Below are positions 52,041 through 61,140 of a stretch of DNA of 64,000 nucleotides, one piece after another. The DNA is from Fibrella forsythiae. GTDB taxonomy: Bacteria > Bacteroidota > Bacteroidia > Cytophagales > Spirosomataceae. A program made the translations under genes and the position numbers. Each line of letters begins with the position of its first letter. Positions within the stretch are counted from its first letter, which is position 1. Location: assembly GCF_017353175.1 (NCBI RefSeq), contig NZ_JAFMYW010000001.1, positions 1,178,001 to 1,242,000 on the forward strand, written 5' to 3'. The notes beneath the pieces were generated by a model. It saw only the letters and a program-made list of their open reading frames with translations, did no database searches and was not told the DNA's origin.

Positions 52041-53279
52041 TCATAGCACCACTTCTTCTGTTGGGTCGATGCGCATCCAGAGCAGGCAACTGCACAGGAG
52101 CAGGCCCGAAATCATGAACAGGGGGTCGTTGAAATCCTCAGTTGCCTTCACGATATAGCCAAACAGCACGCCCAGAAACACCGCGCCCATTTGCCCGAAA
52201 GTGTTCATGGCCCCCGACACCACGCCCGACTGGCTGCGCCCCACATCATTACAAACGGCGAATGAAACCGGCAGCGTCAGGTCTTTAAACCCCATGCCCA
52301 TCGCCAGCAGAATAGCCGCCGTCTGGTTATCGGTTGTACTGGCCGACAGGAAAATGCTGATGCTCGACAGACCCATGCCCACGATCCCGACCGTGCGCCG
52401 ACCAACTTTCAGACCATACCGTTTGGCGAGCCAATCGCTGGCAAAACCACCGGTGAAACAGCCAATTGCGCCCAGAATAAACGGAAGCGTGGCGAATAAC
52501 TGCATCTGCGTTTTATCGAAATGGCGTCCTTCTTTCAGGTACGTTGGTAGCCAGCCCGTAAAGAAGTAGGCACCGTACATGTAGAAATGGAACATAAGCA
52601 TGATGGCCCACATGTTGGTGCTTCGGAATAGCGCCCGCCAGGGAATATGATGGGAGTTGAGCTTAAACCAACGGTTGTTTTCAATGTAGGTACGTTCGTC
52701 GGCAGGTACGTTGGGTTGCTCGTGCGGAAAATCGCGGAACCAGACGAACCAGTAAACGGCCCAGATCAGCCCCAATAAGCCCATAGCGAAGAAAGCCGCC
52801 CGCCAGCCGTAATAGGTTGAGATCGGAATGACGATCCAGGGTGCCAGTACGCCACCAACCCGGCCCGCCGCCCAGATAAACGCCTGCGCCCGGCCCGTTT
52901 CCTGACGCGGAAACCAGCGCGACACCACAATCGACGCGTTCGGATAAGCACCGGCTTCACCCATGCCAAACAGGAACCGCACAATGACCAGATAAAGCCA
53001 GCTTGTGGCAGTTCCGGTCAGGATGGTGAACGCCGACCACCAGCCAACTACGCGCGTCAGCACCCGGCGCGGCCCCAGTTGGTCACCCATAGCCCCCGTT
53101 GGCATTTCAAACGTGGCGTAGGCCAGGGCAAAGGCGCTGAGTACCCAACCCCAGGCGTCGTTTTCGATATGCAGATCCCGTTTCATGTCGGCTGCTACCA
53201 GCGAGATGCCCGTTCGGTCGATGTAGGTAATGATGGAGAGTACGGACAGAAATGACAGCACCCGGGAGCGATAATTCAT
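52041..53279 (-). CDS. MFS transporter, anion:cation symporter (hexuronate/glucarate-like)
   Basis: A 412-residue, 12-helix transporter. It begins 'VLSIITYIDRTGISLVAADM' with the 'YIDR' of the ACS family, and has 'FALAYATFEMPTGAMGDQLGPRRVLT' with the loop 2-3 'GxxxDRxGxR'-like motif and 'GMGEAGAYPNASIVVSRWFP', a strong ACS signature. Related proteins carry hexuronates, galactonate or glucarate. Uronate uptake would fit the uronate-releasing PUL nearby, but that link is inferred. It is convergent with the tolC-like gene. Confidence 0.9.
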   Translation of the reverse strand: MNYRSRVLSFLSVLSIITYIDRTGISLVAADMKRDLHIENDAWGWVLSAFALAYATFEMPTGAMGDQLGPRRVLTRVVGWWSAFTILTGTATSWLYLVIVRFLFGMGEAGAYPNASIVVSRWFPRQETGRAQAFIWAAGRVGGVLAPWIVIPISTYYGWRAAFFAMGLLGLIWAVYWFVWFRDFPHEQPNVPADERTYIENNRWFKLNSHHIPWRALFRSTNMWAIMLMFHFYMYGAYFFTGWLPTYLKEGRHFDKTQMQLFATLPFILGAIGCFTGGFASDWLAKRYGLKVGRRTVGIVGMGLSSISIFLSASTTDNQTAAILLAMGMGFKDLTLPVSFAVCNDVGRSQSGVVSGAMNTFGQMGAVFLGVLFGYIVKATEDFNDPLFMISGLLLCSCLLWMRIDPTEEVVL

Positions 53280-53468
53280 GGCAGAACAGGGATCAGAAAT
53301 ACCCGGCTAAGATGGCGAAATAACGGGGAGACACAAGTACATATCGCCCAGATGGTGGCCGACAAAGCGATCGTTGCTCGTTTCGCCCTGCCGGTCGGGC
53401 AAACCGTTCACTCAAAGCCTGTACGTATGACTCCGTATAATGATCACCTTGCTGTTTTCCAGCCGGCT

Positions 53469-56243
53469 ATGCACCTCCGATTTCGTTTACTCTTCCTGCT
53501 TGTATCGGCCTTCGGAACAGCTTCTGCCCAGCAGGAAACGCCACAACAGTCCCTGAATCAGTACGTGGCGTTCCTGAACCAGTCGGTCGAGGCAGTGACG
53601 AGGCGGTTTCAGATGCTGCAAACGTATCAGGCTGATGTGGCGCGCTATCGGGAAAAGCCAGATCTGATCCGACTACCTTCATCGGGGCCGCTGGAGGAAT
53701 TTTATTACCATAAAGCACTCGCGGGCAACGGGTTAACGGCAACTGAAAAGAAAGAACTCACCGCCAGCACACAGGTGTTCTGGCAGTTATTGACCAGGAT
53801 CGACCAGGCAGGCAAATCGCTGGAAACCTACGTTCGCCTGAAAGACTATCAGCGCGACAATCTTGAACAGTCAGACGAGTTGATCAGCAGCATGCAGGCG
53901 ATGTTCAGGCAGTTCAGGCGGGATAAAGATGCCCTGTATAAGCAGATTCAACGCATCTACCACCGGTACCAACCGTATCAGGCATCAAATGCGTATCTGT
54001 ATACGGAACGGGAAATGGACATAGCCGTGCTGAGTCAGTACCAGTTGCTCGATTCGCTTCCCTACTACCTCAATGAAAACAGCCGCCCCAACTGGCCCGT
54101 AACGCTGGTTCAGCAAAGCATGCTGACCGATGAACAGTTGATTGCCCGTTTCGGGAAAATGCAGGCATCGATCGGGTACCCGGCTTTTGATATGGTCAAC
54201 TCATTTCGAACTGCCCTCCGTTCAGTGCAGGCGGTGAAACGCAGCGGCATTGATGATAACACGTTTGCCGCCCAACAGTCGGCGCAGCATGGCAACAACG
54301 TGTACCTATCGCTGCTCAACTACGTGAACAATGACCTGCTGGCCAGTTATCAGGCGTTTGTCGATTACAGCCGGTCGGCAAAACCGTTGCTCAGCCCCGT
54401 TAAAGTCAGCCCGGTTTTTACCGTTGCTTCGCCCGTTACAACGACCCAGGCAGTTGCGCAAACCAGGCCATTTATTGATAAGCCGCTCATCGCCTTTACG
54501 ACCAAACGGGCGGCAGCACCGGCCAGCAAAGCAACGTTTCAGGCCTTGACCAGGTACGTTGCCTTCATCAACGAATCGCTGCGGCAGATGCACCAGCTAC
54601 AGGTGTTGCTGCGCAACTATGCCTCATCGGCGGCCTATCATCGCGACCCCACGCAAAGCCAGCAACATGCGCGACTAGCGTATTCGCACGAAGAAGTGAA
54701 ACTGCCGGTTTCTGCCTATCAATTGCTGATGAGCAACAGCCAGAACATACCCGGCGCTTACCGTCCGTCTATTCATGCACAGGCGGAGGTGCTGATGAAC
54801 ATGCTGAACGAAATGGACGGGCTAAGCATCGAACTAACGACCTACACGGCTCAGAAACAGTATCTTCAGGACCGGTTCAGCTATTCCGATGCTATTCTGG
54901 ACCGGTACGCGTATTTGTTCGATGCCTTCGACCAGAAAAAGGAGCAGCTGTATCGCGATGTGCGGCGCATCTTCGACAGCTATCCCACCGCCAACCCGGC
55001 CAGCAGCTGGAACCTGGCCGGTAAAGCCATGCTGAAAACCCTGGATGATAACACAGACGTGCTGTTCGGCGTGAAATCATTTCTGAAACTCGAAGCCGCC
55101 CAACTCCCCACTACGGATAAGTTAACGGCTAACGCCCGAACGCTGATGGCCGATGAATATACCAACCTGAAGGGGCTGCAACGGCTGGGGCGCAGCAACG
55201 GTCTTTGCCCCTATTCGCCCTACGAAGATCTGGCCGACAACACGCTACGCTTCGCCGATATAACCCGGAAAGTGAAGCCATTGCTAGCGACATTGCCGGA
55301 TCGGCATCCGTACGAATCGTTCTACTATTTCTACAACAATGAACTGGTGTACGAGTACAATAAATTCACCGAACTGGCGAAGGATAATCTCCTGCCGGCC
55401 GTGAATCAACCCGACGTTTTTCTGCTCCGACGACCGGAGGCAACAAGCACACTTCCGATACCGCCCCGTACCCCTACAGCCCCTACGAATGAACCAGTTA
55501 CAGCAGGTAAGCCCTCCGGCAACGTACCTGCGCAAGATGCCATTGGCAAACCCAAAGCAAACGTACCTGAACGTACGATGATCCGGCACGATACGCTAGT
55601 TGTAGAACGGACCAAACTCATAGAACGCACCCGAACGGATACTGTCTATATCGATCGCGGCCTTCAGCGGGAGGTGCCGAATACACTGGCTGGTTTTGCG
55701 GCCAACAACATGGTTCTCCTGCTCGACGTATCGGCATCCATGGATTCGCCGGTGAAGTTGCCGCTGTTGAAACGCTCTATCAAATCATTACTGACCCTGC
55801 TCCGTCCCGAAGATCAACTCTCGATTGTGGTGTATTCGGGTAAGGCGAAAGTAGCGTTGAAACCCACATCGGGTGCTAATACCGCCGAGATCACCCGCGT
55901 CATCGATGCGCTCCAATCGTCGGGCGATACGGATGGGAACGGGGGCATCCAGCTAGCCTACAAAGTGGCAGATAAACACTACATCAGGGGCGGTAACAAC
56001 CGGATTATTCTGGCCACCGATGGCGAATTTCCCGTCAGCGACGACGTCTTCCAACTCATCAGCGACGGTGCCCGGCAGGATATCTACCTGACCGTATTCA
56101 CCTTTGGCCGTAATAAGCTGACGGGCCAGAACCTGACGAGGTTGAGCCAGTTGGGCAAAGGCACGTTCACCCACGTAACGCCCGAAAACGCGAACCTGCA
56201 GCTCATTCAGGAAGCCCAGGCGAAAACAGCGCGGGGAAAGTAA
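53469..56243 (+). CDS. Exported von Willebrand A protein with duplicated N-terminal domain
   Basis: A 924-residue protein; ATG 53469 gives a signal peptide ('LRFRLLFLLVSAFGTASAQ'), while a longer frame to 53352 does not. Two copies of an unrecognised helical domain occupy about residues 28-180 and 358-530: compare 'QYVAFLNQSVEAV' with 'RYVAFINESLRQM' and 'DALYKQIQRIYHRYQP' with 'EQLYRDVRRIFDSYPT'. After a Pro/Thr-rich linker and 'DTVYIDRGLQREVPNTLAGF' comes a vWA domain (about 745-924) with an intact metal site 'DVSASMDS' and 'ATDGEFPVSDD'. Likely an envelope protein-binding factor. Confidence 0.85.
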   Translation: MHLRFRLLFLLVSAFGTASAQQETPQQSLNQYVAFLNQSVEAVTRRFQMLQTYQADVARYREKPDLIRLPSSGPLEEFYYHKALAGNGLTATEKKELTASTQVFWQLLTRIDQAGKSLETYVRLKDYQRDNLEQSDELISSMQAMFRQFRRDKDALYKQIQRIYHRYQPYQASNAYLYTEREMDIAVLSQYQLLDSLPYYLNENSRPNWPVTLVQQSMLTDEQLIARFGKMQASIGYPAFDMVNSFRTALRSVQAVKRSGIDDNTFAAQQSAQHGNNVYLSLLNYVNNDLLASYQAFVDYSRSAKPLLSPVKVSPVFTVASPVTTTQAVAQTRPFIDKPLIAFTTKRAAAPASKATFQALTRYVAFINESLRQMHQLQVLLRNYASSAAYHRDPTQSQQHARLAYSHEEVKLPVSAYQLLMSNSQNIPGAYRPSIHAQAEVLMNMLNEMDGLSIELTTYTAQKQYLQDRFSYSDAILDRYAYLFDAFDQKKEQLYRDVRRIFDSYPTANPASSWNLAGKAMLKTLDDNTDVLFGVKSFLKLEAAQLPTTDKLTANARTLMADEYTNLKGLQRLGRSNGLCPYSPYEDLADNTLRFADITRKVKPLLATLPDRHPYESFYYFYNNELVYEYNKFTELAKDNLLPAVNQPDVFLLRRPEATSTLPIPPRTPTAPTNEPVTAGKPSGNVPAQDAIGKPKANVPERTMIRHDTLVVERTKLIERTRTDTVYIDRGLQREVPNTLAGFAANNMVLLLDVSASMDSPVKLPLLKRSIKSLLTLLRPEDQLSIVVYSGKAKVALKPTSGANTAEITRVIDALQSSGDTDGNGGIQLAYKVADKHYIRGGNNRIILATDGEFPVSDDVFQLISDGARQDIYLTVFTFGRNKLTGQNLTRLSQLGKGTFTHVTPENANLQLIQEAQAKTARGK

Positions 56244-56261
56244 AGAAAGTTTAGCATGATC

Positions 56262-56311
56262 TTGTCATCCCGAAGCATGACGCCACGATCTCTCATGCTT
56301 CGGGATGACAA
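56262..56311. repeat. TGTCATCCCGAAGC-type inverted repeat
   Basis: Perfect 19-base arms (56262-56280 and 56293-56311) containing TTGTCATCCCGAAGCATGA surround a 12-base loop. Similar 'GTCATCCCGAAGC' elements are common dispersed repeats in Bacteroidota genomes as I remember them. It lies 19 bp after the vWA gene and may also terminate it. A 60-codon frame over this region is not protein-like. Confidence 0.75.
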
Positions 56312-56416
56312 AATCTCCTGCCCCTGGCACAGGCAAGCTCCTGGTGGTGCGTGTCAACTACCCAAACTAACTTTTCTTCACCCTTCCCATTGCAATTCCG
56401 AAATCACTATTTACTA

Positions 56417-56448
56417 TTGCAGTGTATTATATCACTAATACACTGCAA
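56417..56448 (+). promoter_or_regulatory. YtrA-type operator overlapping the start of the ABC operon
   Basis: Perfect 13-base inverted repeat TTGCAGTGTATTA / TAATACACTGCAA with spacer TATCAC, ending 2 bp before the ATG of the ATPase gene. The AGTGTA...TACACT core with about 12 bases between matches the site reported for Bacillus YtrA, and a YtrA-subfamily GntR protein is encoded in the same operon (58107). Autoregulation of the operon is therefore likely. Confidence 0.75.
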
Positions 56449-56450
56449 CA

Positions 56451-57299
56451 ATGATAAACCTATCGAATCTTACCTTCTGCTATGGGAGCAAGCCACCCGT
56501 GTTGCAGGACTTAAGCCTCTACCTTGAGCCGGGACGCATCTACGGGCTACTGGGCTCAAACGGGGCGGGAAAATCGAGCCTGATGCGGCTAATGGCGGGG
56601 CTCCTCTACCCTACCGATGGTCAAATTCGGGTAAACAATCACGAGCCTCGTCGCCGGGAGCCCGCTTTTCTGGAAGATATTTTCTTTCTGCCCGAGGAAG
56701 TAGATACGCCTGCAATGACCCTCGACAGGTACGTTGCCACGATGAGCGTGTTCTACCCGAAATTCAGCGACGACCAGTTTCGACAGCAGTTAAAGGCATT
56801 TCAGCTACCAGCCACCATCAATAAACTGGCCGACCTGTCGCTGGGGCAGCGCAAGAAGGTATTGATCAGCTTCGGGCTGGCTACCAATACCAGCGTGTTG
56901 CTGATGGACGAACCCACCAACGGCCTCGACATTCCCTCAAAGAGCCAGTTCCGCAAAGTGGTTTCAGCAGCATTGGCCGATGATCGACTGATCCTGATCT
57001 CCACCCATCAGGTACGTGACCTCGATTCGCTGATTGATTCGGTCGTGGTGCTGAATGACCACGAGTTGTTGCTCAACGCGCCCCTTGAGCGGGTAAGCCA
57101 ACGGCTTCGTTTTGAGCTGCTTGGCCGCGACGTACCCGCCGATGTACTCTACGCCGAACCCAGCCTGCGTGGTAATGCGGTGGTGCTCGAAAACCTTGAC
57201 CCAGCCGACGATACGCCCATTGACCTGGAGCGGCTGTTCAACGCCGCCATCAGCAATCCGCAACGCATGAAATCCCTTTTCTCTGCCCCAAAACCATGA
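56451..57299 (+). CDS. ABC transporter ATPase of a YtrA-type operon
   Basis: A 282-residue ATPase with Walker A 'GSNGAGKSS' (35-43), signature 'LSLGQRKKV', Walker B 'VLLMDEPTNGLD' and switch His in 'LISTHQVRDLD'. The short C-terminus resembles YtrB/BcrA-like subunits. Its stop overlaps the start of the permease gene by 4 bp. It is the first gene behind the operator at 56417. Such systems often answer to cell-wall-active compounds; here the ligand is unknown. Confidence 0.94.
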   Translation: MINLSNLTFCYGSKPPVLQDLSLYLEPGRIYGLLGSNGAGKSSLMRLMAGLLYPTDGQIRVNNHEPRRREPAFLEDIFFLPEEVDTPAMTLDRYVATMSVFYPKFSDDQFRQQLKAFQLPATINKLADLSLGQRKKVLISFGLATNTSVLLMDEPTNGLDIPSKSQFRKVVSAALADDRLILISTHQVRDLDSLIDSVVVLNDHELLLNAPLERVSQRLRFELLGRDVPADVLYAEPSLRGNAVVLENLDPADDTPIDLERLFNAAISNPQRMKSLFSAPKP

Positions 57300-58102
57300 A
57301 CCAGACCTTTTCCCTCACCCGTTTCGCCCGCCTGAACCGCTGGTTCTGGGCCACCAAACGCCGGACGTACCTGATTGCCGCACTGGCGCTGATACCGATC
57401 ATAATGCTGGTACCATCGCAAGTTCTGTCAAACGATCATATCTTTCAACTTGGGGTACAGCGAAACAACATTTTGTATTATAATTTTTTGGCGCTACTGG
57501 TAACGTTTAGTATAGGAAGTGACGTATTCAGTGCCTTGTTCAGACAAGAATCCGCCATTTCCTATCTGATGATTCCAGCATCACGTACCGAGAAATTTTG
57601 GTTAGGCGCTCTGTATTGCATCGTTGCCTTGTTGCTTTTAAGCATCGCGTATTTTGGGTATGAAGCGATCGTCTTCAACATAGCTAACAGTCGACTTCTG
57701 CCCACCGAAACCGACAGGTACGTGTCAACGCTAATTTTTAATTACACCTCGATTTATGGAGATAAAGACTTTCTGTTACTTATCCCCTACTTCCTCTTCA
57801 CCAGCCTTGCTATCTCGCTGATTGGCTCTTTCTTCTTCCGGCGTGGTGTGTTCATCCGTAACGTCGGATCGGTGTTGATTCTCACAATTGGTCTCCTGTT
57901 TCTGTACCGCTGGATAGTTGGTATGGTATCGGGTGAAGGGGTTGGAACGGCGCTGCCCTTTTATCAAATCGCTGTTCATACCTCGAAGAGCAACTATGAA
58001 TTGTTGGGCCCACCCGATTGGCTAAAGCACAGTGCCTACGCAGGTATGTTGCTGGCATTTTGGGTCATCGCCCGCGTCAGGTTCAATGAAATAGAACGGT
58101 AA
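57296..58102 (+). CDS. ABC permease-like membrane protein
   Basis: A 268-residue protein with six predicted helices, beginning 'RLNRWFWATKRRTYLIAALALI'. It overlaps the ATPase gene by 4 bp and ends 4 bp before the GntR gene, so it is surely the membrane partner of that ATPase. It shows no named domain by eye. Some segments ('FLLLIPYFLFTSLAISLIGSFFF') resemble ABC-2-type permeases. Confidence 0.82.
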   Translation: MNQTFSLTRFARLNRWFWATKRRTYLIAALALIPIIMLVPSQVLSNDHIFQLGVQRNNILYYNFLALLVTFSIGSDVFSALFRQESAISYLMIPASRTEKFWLGALYCIVALLLLSIAYFGYEAIVFNIANSRLLPTETDRYVSTLIFNYTSIYGDKDFLLLIPYFLFTSLAISLIGSFFFRRGVFIRNVGSVLILTIGLLFLYRWIVGMVSGEGVGTALPFYQIAVHTSKSNYELLGPPDWLKHSAYAGMLLAFWVIARVRFNEIER

Positions 58103-58106
58103 CCAC

Positions 58107-58478
58107 ATGGAATTCAACGACAAACAACCTATCTACCTGCAAATCGCCGACTATGTCTGCGAGCAGATCCTCCAGCAGGCCTGGCCACCCGGCGAACGAA
58201 TTCCGTCGGTGCGTGACCTTGGCTCATCGCTGGAAGTAAACCCCAACACAGCCATGCGCGCGTTCGATTATCTGCAACAGCAGAACATTCTGTTCAATAA
58301 ACGCGGTATGGGCTATTATGCCGCCGACGATGCCACAGAGCGCGTAAAAGCCATGCGCCGCGCCCGTTTCCTCGACGTGGAGCTGCCCGATCTGTTCCGC
58401 ACCATGACTTTGCTGGGCATCAGCATGACCGAACTAGAAGCCCGCTTCAACGCTTTTCAACTCGCCTCTGCCTCATGA
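58107..58478 (+). CDS. GntR-family repressor, YtrA subfamily
   Basis: A 123-residue regulator. The winged helix fills residues 6-75: 'QPIYLQIADYVCEQILQQAWPPGERIPSVRDLGSSLEVNPNTAMRAFDYLQ' is the GntR pattern (cited in shortened form by its key words QIAD, PSVRDL, NPNT). The C-terminal region is only about 45 residues, as in YtrA, and has no sugar-binding domain. It is the third gene of the ABC operon, and its own operator candidate is at 56417-56448. It overlaps the next gene by 4 bp (ATGA). Confidence 0.92.
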   Translation: MEFNDKQPIYLQIADYVCEQILQQAWPPGERIPSVRDLGSSLEVNPNTAMRAFDYLQQQNILFNKRGMGYYAADDATERVKAMRRARFLDVELPDLFRTMTLLGISMTELEARFNAFQLASAS

Positions 58479-59176
58479 AAACGAGCATTAAACTCCTGAT
58501 TGGTCTGGCCCTGAGCCTGGTCATCGCCATGTTTGGCGCGGCTGTCTCCATCCATCATCAATTTGATTCGATAGATCAGTCAGACACCTATTCGCGTTGG
58601 CAGAAAAAGCAGTTGCCCCTTTTTCATGCCGTACAGATCACCGGCCCCTCAGCGGCTATTGTCCAGATCGAACCCGGCAACACAACCCGCCTGCTAATCG
58701 ATTCGCTGGGGCAGTATAAGAAACCGACGTACACGTATCAGGTTGAACGAGACACGCTGTTCCTGCAAATCAACCCAGCAGAAGGTTGGTTTTTCAGGGT
58801 AGACGACGAAGATGATGAATGGCGTAATCCGCAACTCGTGGTACAAGTACCCACGCTGCGGGCCGTTTCTACTGTCAATGCCAATTGCCAGATCCACAAT
58901 TTCAAGGGAGACGTACTGACACTCACGCAAGGCGGGAAAGGAGGTAGCACAAGTTTAGATCATTTGACGTATGATCAATTAAACGCCTCCCTTTCAGAAC
59001 ATAACCAGTTGACATTCCCCAAATTCAACAATGGCATTAGCAAAGCAGCCATCACCCTCGGTGACAGTTCCCGGCTGTTTCAGTACAGCGATTTCAAGCA
59101 AGGACTGACGCTCACAGCGTCACCCACGGCTAAACTTCGCCTGACAGGGAAAGCGTTACAGCAGGTGCAGCAGTAA
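58475..59176 (+). CDS. Exported GIN/DUF2807-like protein
   Basis: A 233-residue protein with an N-terminal membrane or signal helix (residues 5-25). The rest is beta-rich: 'FHAVQITGPSAAIVQIEPGN', 'LVVQVPTLRAVSTVNANCQI' and 'KAAITLGDSSRLFQYSDF' resemble the head domain of putative autotransporter adhesins (DUF2807), which are common after GntR/ABC genes in Bacteroidota. Translationally coupled to the regulator gene, so it is part of the operon. Function unknown. Confidence 0.75.
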   Translation: MKTSIKLLIGLALSLVIAMFGAAVSIHHQFDSIDQSDTYSRWQKKQLPLFHAVQITGPSAAIVQIEPGNTTRLLIDSLGQYKKPTYTYQVERDTLFLQINPAEGWFFRVDDEDDEWRNPQLVVQVPTLRAVSTVNANCQIHNFKGDVLTLTQGGKGGSTSLDHLTYDQLNASLSEHNQLTFPKFNNGISKAAITLGDSSRLFQYSDFKQGLTLTASPTAKLRLTGKALQQVQQ

Positions 59177-59243
59177 TGCGCATCGTTGTCGCTAGCCTGT
59201 GGCGAGTGACAATGAGTAATAGTGGTTATGGAAAGTATCCCAA

Positions 59244-59280
59244 CAAAAAAGGGCTTCTCGCTGTGAGAAGCCCTTTTTTG
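59244..59280. terminator. Bidirectional rho-independent terminator
   Basis: Perfect 16-base stem (CAAAAAAGGGCTTCTC at 59244-59259 and its complement at 59265-59280) with a 5-base loop GCTGT; A- and T-runs are at the outer ends on both strands. It serves both the ABC operon (plus) and the dehydrogenase gene (minus). Confidence 0.93.
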
Positions 59281-59295
59281 TCGAAAGCCAGCCAA

Positions 59296-60459
59296 TTACG
59301 GCGTCAGCACGACCTTCACGCAATCTTCTTTTTTCTCGCGGAAGATCTCGTAGCCGTGGGGCGCTTCAGATAGCGGTAACCGGTGCGTAATGATGTCGTC
59401 GAGCTTCACTTTACCCTCCACCACGTAGGCCAGCAGCTTGTCGATGTGCTTCTGAGCCGGGGCCTGACCACCTTTTATGGTAATGCCTTTATCGAACAGC
59501 TGGTGCAGCGGGAAATTATCGAAGGGTGAGCTGTACACGCCCAGAATCGTTACCACACCACCGCGACGAACGGCGCTCATGCAGGCGAGCAGCACCTTGT
59601 CTGAGCCCTTTTCGAGGTTGATCACCGCTTTGGCCCGATCGAGCAGGCTGCGGTCGGGCTCGAAACCCACGCACTCCACGCAGACATCGGCACCCCGCCC
59701 GTTGGTCATTGCCCGAATCTGCTCGACCACGCTGTCGGCGTCTTCCCACAGAATGGTTTCAACGTTGGCGGTGGCTTTCGCTTTATCGAGGCGGTATTGC
59801 AGCGTATCGACAATGACAACCCGCGCCGCGCCCCGCAGCCAGGCCGATTTGGCGGCCATAATTCCCACGGGGCCGGAGCCGAAAATGGCGATGGTTTCGC
59901 CACCTTTCACGTCGGCCCAGTCGATACCCGAATAGCCGGTCGGGAAAATATCGGTCAGGAATAGCGCCTGCTCGTCGGTCAATGAATCGGGAATGATACG
60001 GGGGCCGAAATCGGCGTAGGGAACCCGCACGTACTCGGCTTGTCCGCCGTTGTAGCCACCATATAAATCGGTATAGCCAAACAAGGCACCACCTTTCTGG
60101 GTCAACAGCCCCCCTTCGGGACCATAATGCTCCGGATTGGAGTTTTCGCAGTGCCCAGGCAATTCGTGATTACAGAAAAAGCAGGTACCACAGGCAATCG
60201 GAAACGGCACTACTACGCGGTCGCCAACTTTTAGCTTTCCACCCACGCCCTTGCCCACTTCTTCCACGATACCCATAAACTCGTGGCCGAGCACCATTGG
60301 CCGTGGCTGCGGAATACTTCCATTGTATATGTGAAGGTCAGAGCCGCAAATGGCGGTACTGGTAACGCGGATGATGGCGTCGCGTTCGTGTTCGATAATC
60401 GGATCAGGCACCGTGTCGACACGTACGTCTTTCATGCCATGAATTTGTAAGGCTTTCAT
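59296..60459 (-). CDS. Zinc-dependent alcohol dehydrogenase, formaldehyde-dehydrogenase-like
   Basis: A 387-residue medium-chain dehydrogenase. Catalytic zinc ligands Cys38, His59 and Glu60 ('AICGSDLHIYNG', 'LGHEFMGIVEEVG') are present, and the structural zinc set is complete: Cys90, Cys93, Cys96 and Cys104. The NAD-binding fold is 'IAIFGSGPVGIMAAKSAWLRGA'. It belongs to the glutathione-independent formaldehyde dehydrogenase/S-(hydroxymethyl) group, which oxidises aldehydes or alcohols in the cytoplasm. It is a single gene with a 310-bp upstream spacer. Confidence 0.94.
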   Translation of the reverse strand: MKALQIHGMKDVRVDTVPDPIIEHERDAIIRVTSTAICGSDLHIYNGSIPQPRPMVLGHEFMGIVEEVGKGVGGKLKVGDRVVVPFPIACGTCFFCNHELPGHCENSNPEHYGPEGGLLTQKGGALFGYTDLYGGYNGGQAEYVRVPYADFGPRIIPDSLTDEQALFLTDIFPTGYSGIDWADVKGGETIAIFGSGPVGIMAAKSAWLRGAARVVIVDTLQYRLDKAKATANVETILWEDADSVVEQIRAMTNGRGADVCVECVGFEPDRSLLDRAKAVINLEKGSDKVLLACMSAVRRGGVVTILGVYSSPFDNFPLHQLFDKGITIKGGQAPAQKHIDKLLAYVVEGKVKLDDIITHRLPLSEAPHGYEIFREKKEDCVKVVLTP

Positions 60460-60769
60460 AAAGTAGAGCTGTTGGTTTTAGTACTCGTATGCTTCGGTGA
60501 ACAGGTCTACAGGCTGGTTGTTCGGCTGCAGCCCGATAGTTGACAACTAACTAAGGCCAGATGCCCATTCAAAGAGGTAACGGCCCCAATAAAGAGCCAG
60601 CCACAGTTGAGTCGGGTAGCCTTTACCGGGCAGGCTGGGTCTCGGGTTACGGCCTGTACGCTGTTTTCAAAAGAGGACAATTTTTTTTTCAGTAGCCTGT
60701 CCGATTAGGGAATACCTGTTCGTCTTAGTCTCGAAATCAGGTAATTTTCACCCAATCAAACCAAACACT
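60460..60769. promoter_or_regulatory. Divergent spacer with a candidate ECF42-type promoter
   Basis: This 310-bp spacer lies between the dehydrogenase gene (minus) and the YciI-like gene (plus). A -35-like TGTCCG (60698-60703) and a -10-like CGTC (60721-60724) are 17 bp apart, about 45 bp ahead of the YciI start. That resembles the TGTCGA/CGTC promoter type described for ECF42 sigma factors as I recall it. Nothing else (RNA gene, long repeat) was seen here. Confidence 0.4.
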
Positions 60770-61123
60770 ATGGATAAGTTTATGCTCATTTTTCACTCGC
60801 CGCAAGCTCAAGAAGTTACCTACCAACAGCAATCGCCCGAGGAGATGCAGGCCGAAATTCAGAAATGGAATCAGTGGATCGGCAGCATTGCGGCGAAGGG
60901 CAAGATGATCGGTGGAGAAGCATTGATGCCGTTTGGCAAAGTCATGACAAGGGGCGGTCAAGCAGTGACGGACGGGCCCTTTACGGAAGGTAAAGAAATC
61001 ATTGGCGGATACACGCTGGTGTCAGTCGCCGACATTGACGAGGCCATCCAGCTCGCGCAGGGTTGCCCGATTTTCGACACGGAAGGGGGCTCCGTCGAAG
61101 TACGGCCAGTGGTAAATTTTTGA
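60770..61123 (+). CDS. YciI/DGPF-domain protein
   Basis: A 117-residue small cytoplasmic protein of the YCII/DGPF family. It begins 'MDKFMLIFHSPQ', has the family 'ATDGPFTEGKEIIGGYTLV'-like segment ('VTDGPFTEGKEIIGGYTLV', residues about 65-83) that gives the family its name, and the conserved His9. The gene lies 17 bp upstream of an ECF42-type sigma factor gene, the known genomic pairing. Its biochemical role is not established. Confidence 0.93.
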   Translation: MDKFMLIFHSPQAQEVTYQQQSPEEMQAEIQKWNQWIGSIAAKGKMIGGEALMPFGKVMTRGGQAVTDGPFTEGKEIIGGYTLVSVADIDEAIQLAQGCPIFDTEGGSVEVRPVVNF

Positions 61124-61140
61124 TAAGCGCTAGTTGCTAC

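Noticed and set aside
56256-56438. 60-codon open frame after the vWA gene
   Set aside because: It covers the inverted repeat and ends at the YtrA-type operator; no protein features.
61063-61140. Extended N-terminus of the ECF42-like sigma factor
   Set aside because: It overlaps the YciI-like gene and has no family similarity; ATG 61141 fits the family start.
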